DNA of 32,793 bases, from assembly GCA_016867725.1 (NCBI GenBank), contig VGIX01000020.1:1-32793 (forward strand), read 5' to 3'. Below, piece by piece: positions 22,607-30,720 of the stretch. How positions within the stretch are numbered: the first letter of the stretch is position 1; every line of letters starts with the position of its first letter. Position numbers and translations under genes: made by a program. This DNA is from Candidatus Effluviviaceae Genus I sp. Its GTDB lineage: Bacteria; Joyebacterota; Joyebacteria; Joyebacterales; Joyebacteraceae. The notes beneath the pieces were generated by a model that worked only from the letters and a program-made list of their open reading frames with translations, was not told the origin of the DNA and made no database searches.

Positions 22607-23162
22607 CATCGCCGCCGGCGCCCTCGCGGCGCAGGCGCAGGACGCGTACCTGTGCGTGTGGCGCAACCCGGAGCGCACCATGACCCGGATCTTCCCGAAC
22701 GCCAGGGACTACGTGAGCGTGAACGCGCGGATCTCGGCGGCGCAGCGCAAGGAGATCGAGTCCCGGCTCGGCTTCGAGCTCCTGCCGGGGCAACAGGACC
22801 TGTTCCAGTACTTCACGATGACCGGCGAGAACGGGGAGGTCGTGGGCACGATCATCCCCGTGTCGCAGAAGGGCGGGTTCGGGGCCATCGAGCTCGTGTT
22901 CGGCCTCGACAACGACCTCGTCATCAAGAACCTCTACGTCCAGCGCTCGCGCGAGAAGGACCAGCGCTTCAAGGAGCGGGCCTTCCTCGACCTGTTCGTG
23001 AACCGCAAGCTCTCCGAGGCGCTGACGCTCGACCGGCTCTACAAAGGCGAGGCGACGCCCGGCACCTCGGCTGTGATCCGCGGCCTCAAGAAGGAGCTCG
23101 TGGCGTACGAGGTGCTCGTCCTGAGGCCGGCCGCCGAGAAGCCGGGCGCCGCCGGAAGGTGA
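22536..23162 (+). CDS. FMN_bind-like exported protein
   Basis: 208 residues. After a positively charged leader (GGTRSRSRRIACSLLGLSIAAGALAAQA) comes RIFPNARDY, ISAAQRKEIESRLGFEL, then FTMTGENGEVVGTIIPVSQKG, LVFGLDNDLVIKNLYV, and RAFLDLFVNRKLSEALTLDR. This matches the FMN_bind fold of extracytosolic proteins flavinylated by ApbE. The usual flavin-attachment segment (D..SGAT) appears here as GEATPGTSAVIRGL, so it is altered, though a Thr is still near. GAGGAGG site before ATG 22536; overlaps the barrel gene by 71 bases. Likely periplasmic or membrane-anchored electron carrier, or a flavin-free relative. Last gene of the operon. Confidence 0.65.
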   Translation: MAAWMKGGTRSRSRRIACSLLGLSIAAGALAAQAQDAYLCVWRNPERTMTRIFPNARDYVSVNARISAAQRKEIESRLGFELLPGQQDLFQYFTMTGENGEVVGTIIPVSQKGGFGAIELVFGLDNDLVIKNLYVQRSREKDQRFKERAFLDLFVNRKLSEALTLDRLYKGEATPGTSAVIRGLKKELVAYEVLVLRPAAEKPGAAGR

Positions 23163-23241
23163 CCGTCTCCCCGAGCCCGGCAGTCCTCACGCGGCCTGCC
23201 CGCGGCCCGGGCGTGTTGCCCTGCGTCCGTGCGCCCGTTCC

Positions 23242-26200
23242 TCACCGCACGAGCGTGAGCGACCTGACCTCCGTCCTCCCGTCCACGACGAGGCGCGCGA
23301 AGTAGGTGCCGGACGCGACGGCCCTGCCTCCGTCGTCCGTCCCGTGCCAGTGCGCGGTGTGCGCCCCGGCCGGCCGCGGCCCGGACACGACGGTCCTCAC
23401 CAGGCGGCCCGTGACGTCGTAGATCCTGAGATCAACGTGCCCGTCGTTCGGGAGGTGGAAGCTCAGACCGGTCGTCCGGCTGAGCGGGTTCGGCGCCGCT
23501 CGGAGGACGGCGGACGACGGCCGATCCCCGTCCTCGACGCCGGCCCACTCCGTCACGATCAGCGTGACAGGAACCACGAGCGTCGGGTGGTCCGGGTCGT
23601 TCGTGGCGATGCGCACGTCGGCGTGGTACTCGCCCACCTCGAGCTCCGTCGCACTCATCGTGAGGCTGAGCTGCGCGGATCCCTGCTGTCCGACCGTCCC
23701 CGACATCGGCGAGACGCTGAGCCACCGCTGCGTCGGGTCGACAGCAAGCCTGACTGCCAGCCCGTTGTGCAGGTAGCCGGCCGCGTTGTAGAGCACCTGG
23801 AGGCCGACCGTGCCGGTCGCGTTCTCGATGCCGACGGTGCAGCTGTTGCTGAGGGACACCGTCTTGTACTGATAGACGATGGACCCGTTGGCGTTCAGGA
23901 TCACCTGGAAGGTCTCCGGCGACCCGCCGATGTTGTAGTGCGGCACGGCGTTCCACTGCACGATGAACCGCCCGTTCACGGCGTCGGCGTAGTAGTAGAT
24001 GGCGCCGCCCTGGTTCGGGTTCAGGTCGTCCCAGAACGGCGCGATGAGGTTGTTCGGCTCCGCCGTGTTCGGAATGGACTGGTTGGTGTAGTTGGTCGCC
24101 GTTGACGTGAACGACAGCCACCCGTTCGTGCAGACGCGCACCGACCCGAACGTCTGCCCGTAGTACGGGAAGGTGAACCCCAGCGGGAACGGGCCGTGGT
24201 TCGAGTCGTCGCCGCTGCCCACGACGGTGCCGATGCTGGAGATCTCGACCCAGTCGTACACGGGGCCGCCCGGAGCGTCGCTGTCGATCCAGGTGTAGCC
24301 GAACGCGTCCGGCCCGCCGGACCCCGTCACGGGCGGCTCGCCGAAGTGGATGTCCGCCTCGCCCTTCTCGAGCTCGTGGTGCGGGGCCGTGGAAGCGGCG
24401 CTGAGCGCGCCCCGACCGGTCCCGTACACGATGGACACCGAGTACGCGAGGTCGGCCTCGCCTTCGTTGCCCAGCGTGACGGCCGACTGTCCCACGTTCC
24501 CGGGGGCGACGGTCTCCTCGACGGAGACGGGCGCGATCGTCGCGCTCGGATACGGGATCTCCGCCAGCGCCGGGAACTCGATGAAGTCGACCCACGAGGC
24601 GTCCTCTCCCGAGACGACCGAGTAGTCCTTCGTGTACGCCCACTTGAACGTCCGCGTGCCCGTCGCGACGGGGTAGCTGAACTGCGTCCACGGCACCGTC
24701 CCCGACCAGCTCGCGACCTGGACGCCGTCAACGTAGAACCGCAGGAAGTCGTAGTTGGTCTCCGAGGAGACGCGGTACCAGAACTTGATGTCGTCCGCGG
24801 CGATGACCTCCACCGTCACCTGCAGGTCGGAGCGCTGGCTGTGGCCGATGACGCCGGACCGCGCGCTGAAGGTCCCCTCGTGCGGGTTCGTGCCGGTGAT
24901 GGTCCACGGCGCGTTGCCGCCCATCTCCCACGGGTACATCAGGAAGCCGCCGGACTCGAAGTCCTCGGCGACGAGCTCCGGCAGGACGAAGTCGAGCGTT
25001 GTCGCACCCTGGAAGTCCACCGTGCGCTGGTCGGCGCCGTAGCCGGTCGCGCGCGCGACGACGTCGTAGGTCGCGCCGGCCGGGAGCGAGATCGAGTAGA
25101 ACCCGCCCGCGCCGCTCTGCACCGGTGCGAGGGGCGTGTCGAGAACGCGGACGGTGGCGCCCACGACCGTCCCGCCTTCGAAGTCGTACACGACGCCCGA
25201 CAGCACGGCCGACGGCAGCGCCGTCATCGCCACCGAGCCGTCCACCGTCTCGTTCTCGAGGACTTCGATCTCCACGGTCTCGTCACCGTACCCGAACACG
25301 CTGAAGGTCAGCGTCCACTCGCCGACCGGCAGCATGAACTGGAACTGCCCGTCCGCGCCGGTCACGCGGTTGACGGGCCGGTCCACCACGCCCACGCGAA
25401 CGCCGGCGATGGGCAGACCGGTGGCGACGTCCGTGACCGTGCCGCTGACCGTGCCCAGACCGCCCATCACCGCGAGAACCGCCTCGTACGCGTTGATGAA
25501 GCCGTGGCCGTAGGTGTTGTCCTCGCCGGAGGCGCCCAGGTCGACCGCCGTGTCCATGAGCGTCTGTTTGACGGTCTCCGGATCCAGGTTCGGGTTCGCC
25601 GCGTACATCAGCGCGACGACGCCGGCCACGTGAGGACCGGCCATCGAGGTGCCGCTCAAGTTCTGGTAGCCGCCGCCGGGCTGCGCGCTGTAGATGGTGG
25701 AGCCCGGCGCGCACACCTCGGGCTTCATCGCGTACTGCCCGCCGCACCCGCTGGGGCCGCGGCTTGAGAAGTCGCTGATCTCGTACGGCGCGTAGCGCTG
25801 CGTGGAGCCGACGCTGAACGCGTTGTAGGGGCTCGAGGCTCGATCCGCCGGAGAGCGCAGCGACCCGGAGGACGGCCCCTCGTTGCCCGCGGACCACGTG
25901 AGCACGACGCCCGCGGCCTCGCAGTTGTCGATGGCCGTCCACCAGAAGCTGTAGCAGTCGGGGTAGCCCAGCCCCTCGTAGACCCCCCAGCTGTTCTGGA
26001 CCACGCACGGCACGTCGTCCACCGTCTGCGGGTTCCCATCGGGGTCGGCGAGCCACGCGAGCGCCTGGAGGATGTCGTTGTTGAACTCGGTGCCGACGCC
26101 CTGGTTGATGGTGTTGGCCGCGATCCAGAGCGCGCCCGGGGCCACGCCGATGGTGTCGCCCGGCGCCTGGCCGGTGACCGTGCCCATCACGTGAGTCCCG

Positions 26201-26907
26201 TGGTAGTGGTTGTCCACCGGGAAGTTCGGAGTGCCCTGACCGGCGTTGTCGAGCCAGCACGCGCTCGGGGCCGCGAACAGCCCGCGCCACCGTGACGCGA
26301 GCGCCGGATGCGTGCCGTCCACGCCGGTGTCGATGATGCCGACGACCACGCCGGTTCCGTCGATCCCCAGCTCGCGCCAGACCCTCGGGGCCTGGACGGC
26401 CGCGATGCCGGGCGCCATGCCGATGGCCCTGAGGCCGCCCGGCGGCCCGTCCTTGTCCCCCTGGACGGGCTCGATCAGCTCGGCCACGAGGTCGGGCTCG
26501 ACGACCTCGACGTCCTCGCGCTGCGCGAGTTCGCGGATCGCGTCCACGGTGCCGACGACGACGATCGCGTTGATCAGCCAGTGCGTCGTGAAACCGCGGA
26601 TCTCGCCGCCGGCCTGGCCGGCCCGCAGGTGGTCCACGACAGGACCCTGCGAGCGATCGGCGGCCGCCTGCAGCTCGGCGAGCACGGCCTCGTGCCGATG
26701 CTGGCGGGTCGCCCTCGTCGCGCGCAGCTGCTGGTTCAGGGAGGCGATGTCCGCCTGATCGCGCAGCACGACAAGCGCTTTGATCTCGTCGCCGCCGCGG
26801 AGCGACTGCATCTGAGACTCGAGCCCTGGGGCCACCGTGCCGGCCCAGGCGAAGGCGGTGAACAGAAGAGCAGCGAGCGCAAACACCGCTGTACATACCG
26901 CTCTCAT
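23242..26907 (-). CDS. Large secreted subtilisin-like protease with C-terminal FlgD-like sorting domain
   Basis: 1221 residues. Signal peptide (ends AFAWAG), propeptide-like region to ~150, then an S8 domain with D193 (IIDTGVDGTH), H236 (YHGTHVMG) and S421 (SGTSMAGPH), of the bacillopeptidase F type. Next are two carboxypeptidase-regulatory-like Ig repeats (~475-545 and 560-640: GTVSGTVTDVATGLPIAG, LSGVVYDFEGGTVVGA), a MAM/jelly-roll-like domain (~650-770, EDFESGG), a nidogen-like segment (~860-1050, NHGPFPLGF and CTNGWLSF) and an Ig segment. The final ~80 residues (LRAAPNPLS, VDLRIYDVTGRLVR, HWHGTDDGGRAVASGTY) form a FlgD-like/Por-type sorting domain. It is probably secreted to the surface for protein breakdown. 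AGGAAAGG site before ATG 26907. Confidence 0.93.
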   Translation of the reverse strand: MRAVCTAVFALAALLFTAFAWAGTVAPGLESQMQSLRGGDEIKALVVLRDQADIASLNQQLRATRATRQHRHEAVLAELQAAADRSQGPVVDHLRAGQAGGEIRGFTTHWLINAIVVVGTVDAIRELAQREDVEVVEPDLVAELIEPVQGDKDGPPGGLRAIGMAPGIAAVQAPRVWRELGIDGTGVVVGIIDTGVDGTHPALASRWRGLFAAPSACWLDNAGQGTPNFPVDNHYHGTHVMGTVTGQAPGDTIGVAPGALWIAANTINQGVGTEFNNDILQALAWLADPDGNPQTVDDVPCVVQNSWGVYEGLGYPDCYSFWWTAIDNCEAAGVVLTWSAGNEGPSSGSLRSPADRASSPYNAFSVGSTQRYAPYEISDFSSRGPSGCGGQYAMKPEVCAPGSTIYSAQPGGGYQNLSGTSMAGPHVAGVVALMYAANPNLDPETVKQTLMDTAVDLGASGEDNTYGHGFINAYEAVLAVMGGLGTVSGTVTDVATGLPIAGVRVGVVDRPVNRVTGADGQFQFMLPVGEWTLTFSVFGYGDETVEIEVLENETVDGSVAMTALPSAVLSGVVYDFEGGTVVGATVRVLDTPLAPVQSGAGGFYSISLPAGATYDVVARATGYGADQRTVDFQGATTLDFVLPELVAEDFESGGFLMYPWEMGGNAPWTITGTNPHEGTFSARSGVIGHSQRSDLQVTVEVIAADDIKFWYRVSSETNYDFLRFYVDGVQVASWSGTVPWTQFSYPVATGTRTFKWAYTKDYSVVSGEDASWVDFIEFPALAEIPYPSATIAPVSVEETVAPGNVGQSAVTLGNEGEADLAYSVSIVYGTGRGALSAASTAPHHELEKGEADIHFGEPPVTGSGGPDAFGYTWIDSDAPGGPVYDWVEISSIGTVVGSGDDSNHGPFPLGFTFPYYGQTFGSVRVCTNGWLSFTSTATNYTNQSIPNTAEPNNLIAPFWDDLNPNQGGAIYYYADAVNGRFIVQWNAVPHYNIGGSPETFQVILNANGSIVYQYKTVSLSNSCTVGIENATGTVGLQVLYNAAGYLHNGLAVRLAVDPTQRWLSVSPMSGTVGQQGSAQLSLTMSATELEVGEYHADVRIATNDPDHPTLVVPVTLIVTEWAGVEDGDRPSSAVLRAAPNPLSRTTGLSFHLPNDGHVDLRIYDVTGRLVRTVVSGPRPAGAHTAHWHGTDDGGRAVASGTYFARLVVDGRTEVRSLTLVR

Positions 26908-27241
26908 GAGGCCCTTTCCTTCCCGGCGCTCACGGCGCCGTCCGAACCACCCCGGCCCCTCGGCTCTCCCTCAGCCTGCAGGCCGGCCAGCGCACGCGGC
27001 CGCCGGGCATCGCCACGCCGGCGGCGCGCAGATTACAGATGCGGGGCGCGTCGTCCGACGGCGCCCCGCACAGGTCCCGATCTGAGCAACGAGATGGTAT
27101 CACATCCCCGCCCGGAATTCAAGCGGCGTGCCGCGGACCGGCGTGCCGCTGCCGCCGAGACCCGGTGGCACCGCGCGCTTCCCAAGAGGTCCGTTCCGCG
27201 CTATGCTCTGCCGAACGCATCCGCAAAGGAGGACCACCGCC
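26908..27241. other. Intergenic region between divergent protease and gatE, with a G/C hairpin
   Basis: About 330 bases without a supported gene. A 13-base stem hairpin with a one-base bulge lies at 27041-27069 (GCGGGGCGC...GCGCCCCGC). A -10-like TGTAAT on the minus strand (27037-27032) could serve the protease gene, but no good -35 accompanies it. The AAAGGAGG ribosome site of gatE is at 27225-27232. Otherwise nothing recognisable. Confidence 0.55.
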
Positions 27242-29275
27242 TTGCAGCCTCTTCCTTCGGTCGACTACCACGAGCTCGGCCTGAGAGCCGGCCTCGAGGT
27301 GCACCAGCAGCTTCTCACCGACAACAAGATGTTCTGCAACTGCCCCGCCGGCCGCTACACGAGGACGCACGACGGCGAGGTGCTGCGCCACATGCGGCCG
27401 ACCCTGTCGGAGCTCGGGGAGTACGACGGCACGGCGCTCATGGAGTTCCGCACGAAGAAGAACATCATCTACCTCCTGCACAAGGAGAACGTCTGCACCT
27501 ACGAGATGGACGACACGCCGCCCTTCCTCGTCAACCAGCAGGCGATCGACGTCGCCATCGAACAGTGCCTCATGCTCGGGTGCGACATCGTCGACGAGGT
27601 GCACATCGCGCGCAAGCAGTACCTCGACGGGTCGATCCCGACGGGGTTCCAGCGGACCGCGATCGTCGGAGTCAACGGCCGCCTGCCGTTCCGCGGCCGC
27701 GAGATCTCGATCACGCAGGTGAGCGTCGAGGAGGACTCCTGCCGCGAGGTGTCCGACCGCGGGCACCTGATCGTGTGGCGCACCGACCGCCTCGGCATGC
27801 CGCTCATCGAGACGGTGACGGGACCCGACCTGCGGACGCCCGACGAGGTCGAGGAGGCGATCCTGCTCGTCGGCCGCGTCTGCCGGAGCACCGGGCACGT
27901 CCGCGTCGGGATCGGCGCGAGCCGGCAGGACGTGAACGTCTCCGTCCGCGGCGGACGGCGCGTGGAGATCAAGGGGGTTCCCAAGGCACGCTGGGCGAGG
28001 GGGCTCGTACACGGCGAGGCGATCCGCCAGATGAACCTGCTCAGGCTGCGCGACGAACTGCATCGCCGCGGGCTGCGCGGGCCGTCCGACCTCAGGATCG
28101 ACAGCGTTAACGTCACCGACGCCTTCGCATCCTCCGCGCTCGAGCCGCTGAGGGCGGCATCGTGGGAGCGCTGGGTCGCGAACACGGGTCGGCGCGCGGG
28201 GTTCGAGCTTCTGCCCGGTCCGTTCTGCGTGCGTGCCGTCCGGCTGAGGGGGCTCGCGGGAGCGCTCAGCTGGCCGACCCAGCCAGACCTGACCTTCGCC
28301 AGCGAGCTGGCCGGGCGCGTGCGCGTCATCGCCGGGCTCGACCAGCCTCCGATCCTCTACTACGACGAGAAGTGGCCCGACTACGAGGGGTCGGTGGACG
28401 ACCTGCGCCGCCTGCGCGCGCGGCTGCGCTGCGAGCCCGGCGACGCCGTCGTGGTCGTGTGGGGCGTCGAGGCCGACACGGTCACCGCCGAGGAGGAGAT
28501 CCGGACGCGCTTCGCCGACGCGCTCGACGGCGTGCCGCACGAGACGCGCCAGCCGTTCGCCGACGGGCGGACGGACTTCGAGCGCATCCTCCCCGGACCG
28601 GACCGCATGTACCCCGACACCGACAGCCCCCCGTCGCTGGTCACGCGCGAGCGCGTGGAACGGCTCCGCCGGCATCTCGCCCCGCGGCCGTGGGAGCGCG
28701 AGGCGCGCTACGCCGCCGCGGGCGTGCCGGTCCCGACGATCCACTACCTGATCCGCCGCAACGGCGCGGCCCTCGTGGACCGCATGACCGGCGACAACGC
28801 CGCCGACCTTCGGGCCGCCTGCTTCCTCTTCGGCGAGCGCCTGAGGGGGCTTGGGCGCGCGGGCGTCGCGGTGGACGCCGTCCCCGAGGAGCGCTGGCGC
28901 GAGCTGTTCGAGGCGATGCGCAGACGACCCGTGCTGCGTGAGGCGTGGGAGGCGATCGTGCGGCGGATGGCCGACGCGCCGTCCACACCCGTGAGCGACA
29001 TCGTGCGCGCCGAGCGCCTCGGCGAGCCGCCGGCGCGCTGGGAGGACCTCGTCCGCCGGCGCGCGGAGGAGGCCGTTCAGGACCTCCGCGGACCCGGCGT
29101 GGCCCGCGGCACCGCCCGCCGCGCGCGCCGCGACGTGCGCCGCGGCGCCGACCGCGTCCGCCGCCTTGCGATGGGGATGTGCATGGCGGACCTGCGCGGG
29201 AAGGTCCCCGCGCGGGACGTCGCGGCGGCCCTCGAGGGCAGCCTCGTGGCAAGGAGTCCGCATGGCCGGGGATGA
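27242..29275 (+). CDS. gatE: Glu-tRNA(Gln) amidotransferase subunit E (archaeal type)
   Basis: 677 residues. Together with GatD it converts Glu-tRNA(Gln) to Gln-tRNA(Gln). The opening LGLRAGLEVHQQLLT, FCNCP, then EEDSCREVSDRG and IETVTGPDLRTPDEVEEA mark the GatB/GatE kinase core. Residues ~310-440 (SWPTQPDLTFASELAGRVRV, DAVVVVWGVE) are the GAD domain inserted in GatE and absent from bacterial GatB, and the end is a YqeY/GatB tail helix bundle. The start is TTG 27242, nine bases after AAAGGAGG; it gives the family N-terminus, while upstream codons are low-complexity Arg/Ala. GatDE is regarded as the archaeal enzyme. It overlaps gatD by 14 bases, so they are one operon. Confidence 0.93.
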   Translation: MQPLPSVDYHELGLRAGLEVHQQLLTDNKMFCNCPAGRYTRTHDGEVLRHMRPTLSELGEYDGTALMEFRTKKNIIYLLHKENVCTYEMDDTPPFLVNQQAIDVAIEQCLMLGCDIVDEVHIARKQYLDGSIPTGFQRTAIVGVNGRLPFRGREISITQVSVEEDSCREVSDRGHLIVWRTDRLGMPLIETVTGPDLRTPDEVEEAILLVGRVCRSTGHVRVGIGASRQDVNVSVRGGRRVEIKGVPKARWARGLVHGEAIRQMNLLRLRDELHRRGLRGPSDLRIDSVNVTDAFASSALEPLRAASWERWVANTGRRAGFELLPGPFCVRAVRLRGLAGALSWPTQPDLTFASELAGRVRVIAGLDQPPILYYDEKWPDYEGSVDDLRRLRARLRCEPGDAVVVVWGVEADTVTAEEEIRTRFADALDGVPHETRQPFADGRTDFERILPGPDRMYPDTDSPPSLVTRERVERLRRHLAPRPWEREARYAAAGVPVPTIHYLIRRNGAALVDRMTGDNAADLRAACFLFGERLRGLGRAGVAVDAVPEERWRELFEAMRRRPVLREAWEAIVRRMADAPSTPVSDIVRAERLGEPPARWEDLVRRRAEEAVQDLRGPGVARGTARRARRDVRRGADRVRRLAMGMCMADLRGKVPARDVAAALEGSLVARSPHGRG

Positions 29276-30650
29276 GCTGAAGGGGTACAAGGGCCGCGCG
29301 AAGGCCCGCCTCTCGGAGCTGGGCCTGCGCGTCTGGAGCGACGTGCGGCTGGTCAACGACGCGGGCAGCGTGTTCGAGGGCGTCATCCTGCCCAGGAGCG
29401 AGGTGCTCGACGACCGGCACATCGTGATCAAGCTCAAGAACGGCTACAACGTCGGTGTGCACGTGGACCGCATCGCCGAGATCCGCGAGGTCGGCTACAA
29501 GGAAGCCGTCTACAAGATCCCCGAGAAGGAGTTCCCGCGGCGGCCCGATCTTCCGGCGGTGACGCTGCTCGGCACGGGGGGCACGATCGCCTCGCGGCTC
29601 GACTACAGGACCGGCGCGGTGATCCCGGCCTTCACGCCCGGCGAGCTCTACGGCGCCGTCCCCGAGCTGGCCGACATCTGCAACCTGACCACGAAGAAGA
29701 TCTTCGGCGTGTTCTCGGAGAACATGGCGCGGGAGCAGTACATCGAGCTGGCCCACGCGATCGGCGCGGAGATCGAGGGGGGCGCCGACGGTGTCGTGAT
29801 CGGCCACGGCACGGACACGATGGGCCACACCGCGGCCGTCCTCTCCTTCATGGTCCAGGACTCCCCCGTCCCGATCGTGCTCGTGGGCTCGCAGCGGTCG
29901 AGCGACCGCCCGTCGAGCGACGCCGCGCTCAACCTCATCCACTCCGTCCGGGCCGCGGCGTACGGCGAGATCGCCGAGGTCGTCATCTGCATGTTCGGCC
30001 CCACGTCCGACAGATACGGCCTGCTGCACCGCGGCACGCGCTGCCGGAAGATGCACAGCTCCTACCGCAGCACGTTCAGAACGGTGGGCGACACGCCGCT
30101 GGCGACGGTGAGCCGGAGCGAGTTCTCCTACCTCACGGACGACTTCCGCCGACGCGACCGATCGAGGAAGGTCGTCATCGACGCGGTCTACGACGACCGG
30201 GCGACGATCCTCTACTACTACCCGGGGATGCGCCCCGACCTGGTGGACGCGCTCGTGGAGAAGGGATACCGGGGCATCGTCATCGCCGGCACCGGCCTCG
30301 GCCACGTGAACAAGCCGCTGTACCCGGCGCTCAAGCGCGCGATCGACGCGGGGGTGCACGTGGTCATGACCGTGCAGACGCTGTGGGGCTACGCGCAGAT
30401 GTACGTCTACGACACCGGCCGCGACCTCATCGACATCGGCGTCGTCCCTCTCGACAACATGCTGCCGGAGACGGCGCTCATGAAGCTCTCGTGGGTGCTG
30501 GCGCACACCGACGACCACGGCGAGGTCATGCGCATGATGCGGCAGTCCATCAGCCACGAGATCACGCCGCGCGAGCCGCACAACGGCTATCTGATCTTCC
30601 AGGGAGGTCTGCCCGACACGGACGAGTTCATCGCTGCGCACTGGAAGTGA
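29262..30650 (+). CDS. gatD: Glu-tRNA(Gln) amidotransferase subunit D (archaeal type)
   Basis: 462 residues. The N-terminal ~85 residues (LSELGLRVWSDVRLVNDAG, NVGVHVDRIAEI) form the small beta-barrel domain specific to GatD, then an L-asparaginase I fold begins. The catalytic residues are T108 (GTGGTIAS), T184 and D185 (GHGTDTM), and K263 (CRKMH); these correspond to T101/T177/D178/K254 of the methanogen enzyme as I remember it. It releases ammonia from Gln or Asn and passes it to GatE. A plain L-asparaginase is excluded by the N-terminal domain and gatE linkage. Start ATG 29262 with AAGGAG site, overlapping gatE. Confidence 0.94.
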   Translation: MAGDELKGYKGRAKARLSELGLRVWSDVRLVNDAGSVFEGVILPRSEVLDDRHIVIKLKNGYNVGVHVDRIAEIREVGYKEAVYKIPEKEFPRRPDLPAVTLLGTGGTIASRLDYRTGAVIPAFTPGELYGAVPELADICNLTTKKIFGVFSENMAREQYIELAHAIGAEIEGGADGVVIGHGTDTMGHTAAVLSFMVQDSPVPIVLVGSQRSSDRPSSDAALNLIHSVRAAAYGEIAEVVICMFGPTSDRYGLLHRGTRCRKMHSSYRSTFRTVGDTPLATVSRSEFSYLTDDFRRRDRSRKVVIDAVYDDRATILYYYPGMRPDLVDALVEKGYRGIVIAGTGLGHVNKPLYPALKRAIDAGVHVVMTVQTLWGYAQMYVYDTGRDLIDIGVVPLDNMLPETALMKLSWVLAHTDDHGEVMRMMRQSISHEITPREPHNGYLIFQGGLPDTDEFIAAHWK

Positions 30651-30720
30651 CGGCGGCGCGGGGAACCGGGCGTCGGGCGGTGGGCGGGCGGTTCGACGCG
30701 CGGGGCCGGGAGGCTGGGCT

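Noticed and set aside
29262-30650. Plain L-asparaginase
   Set aside because: The GatD-specific N-terminal barrel and overlap with gatE identify it as GatD.
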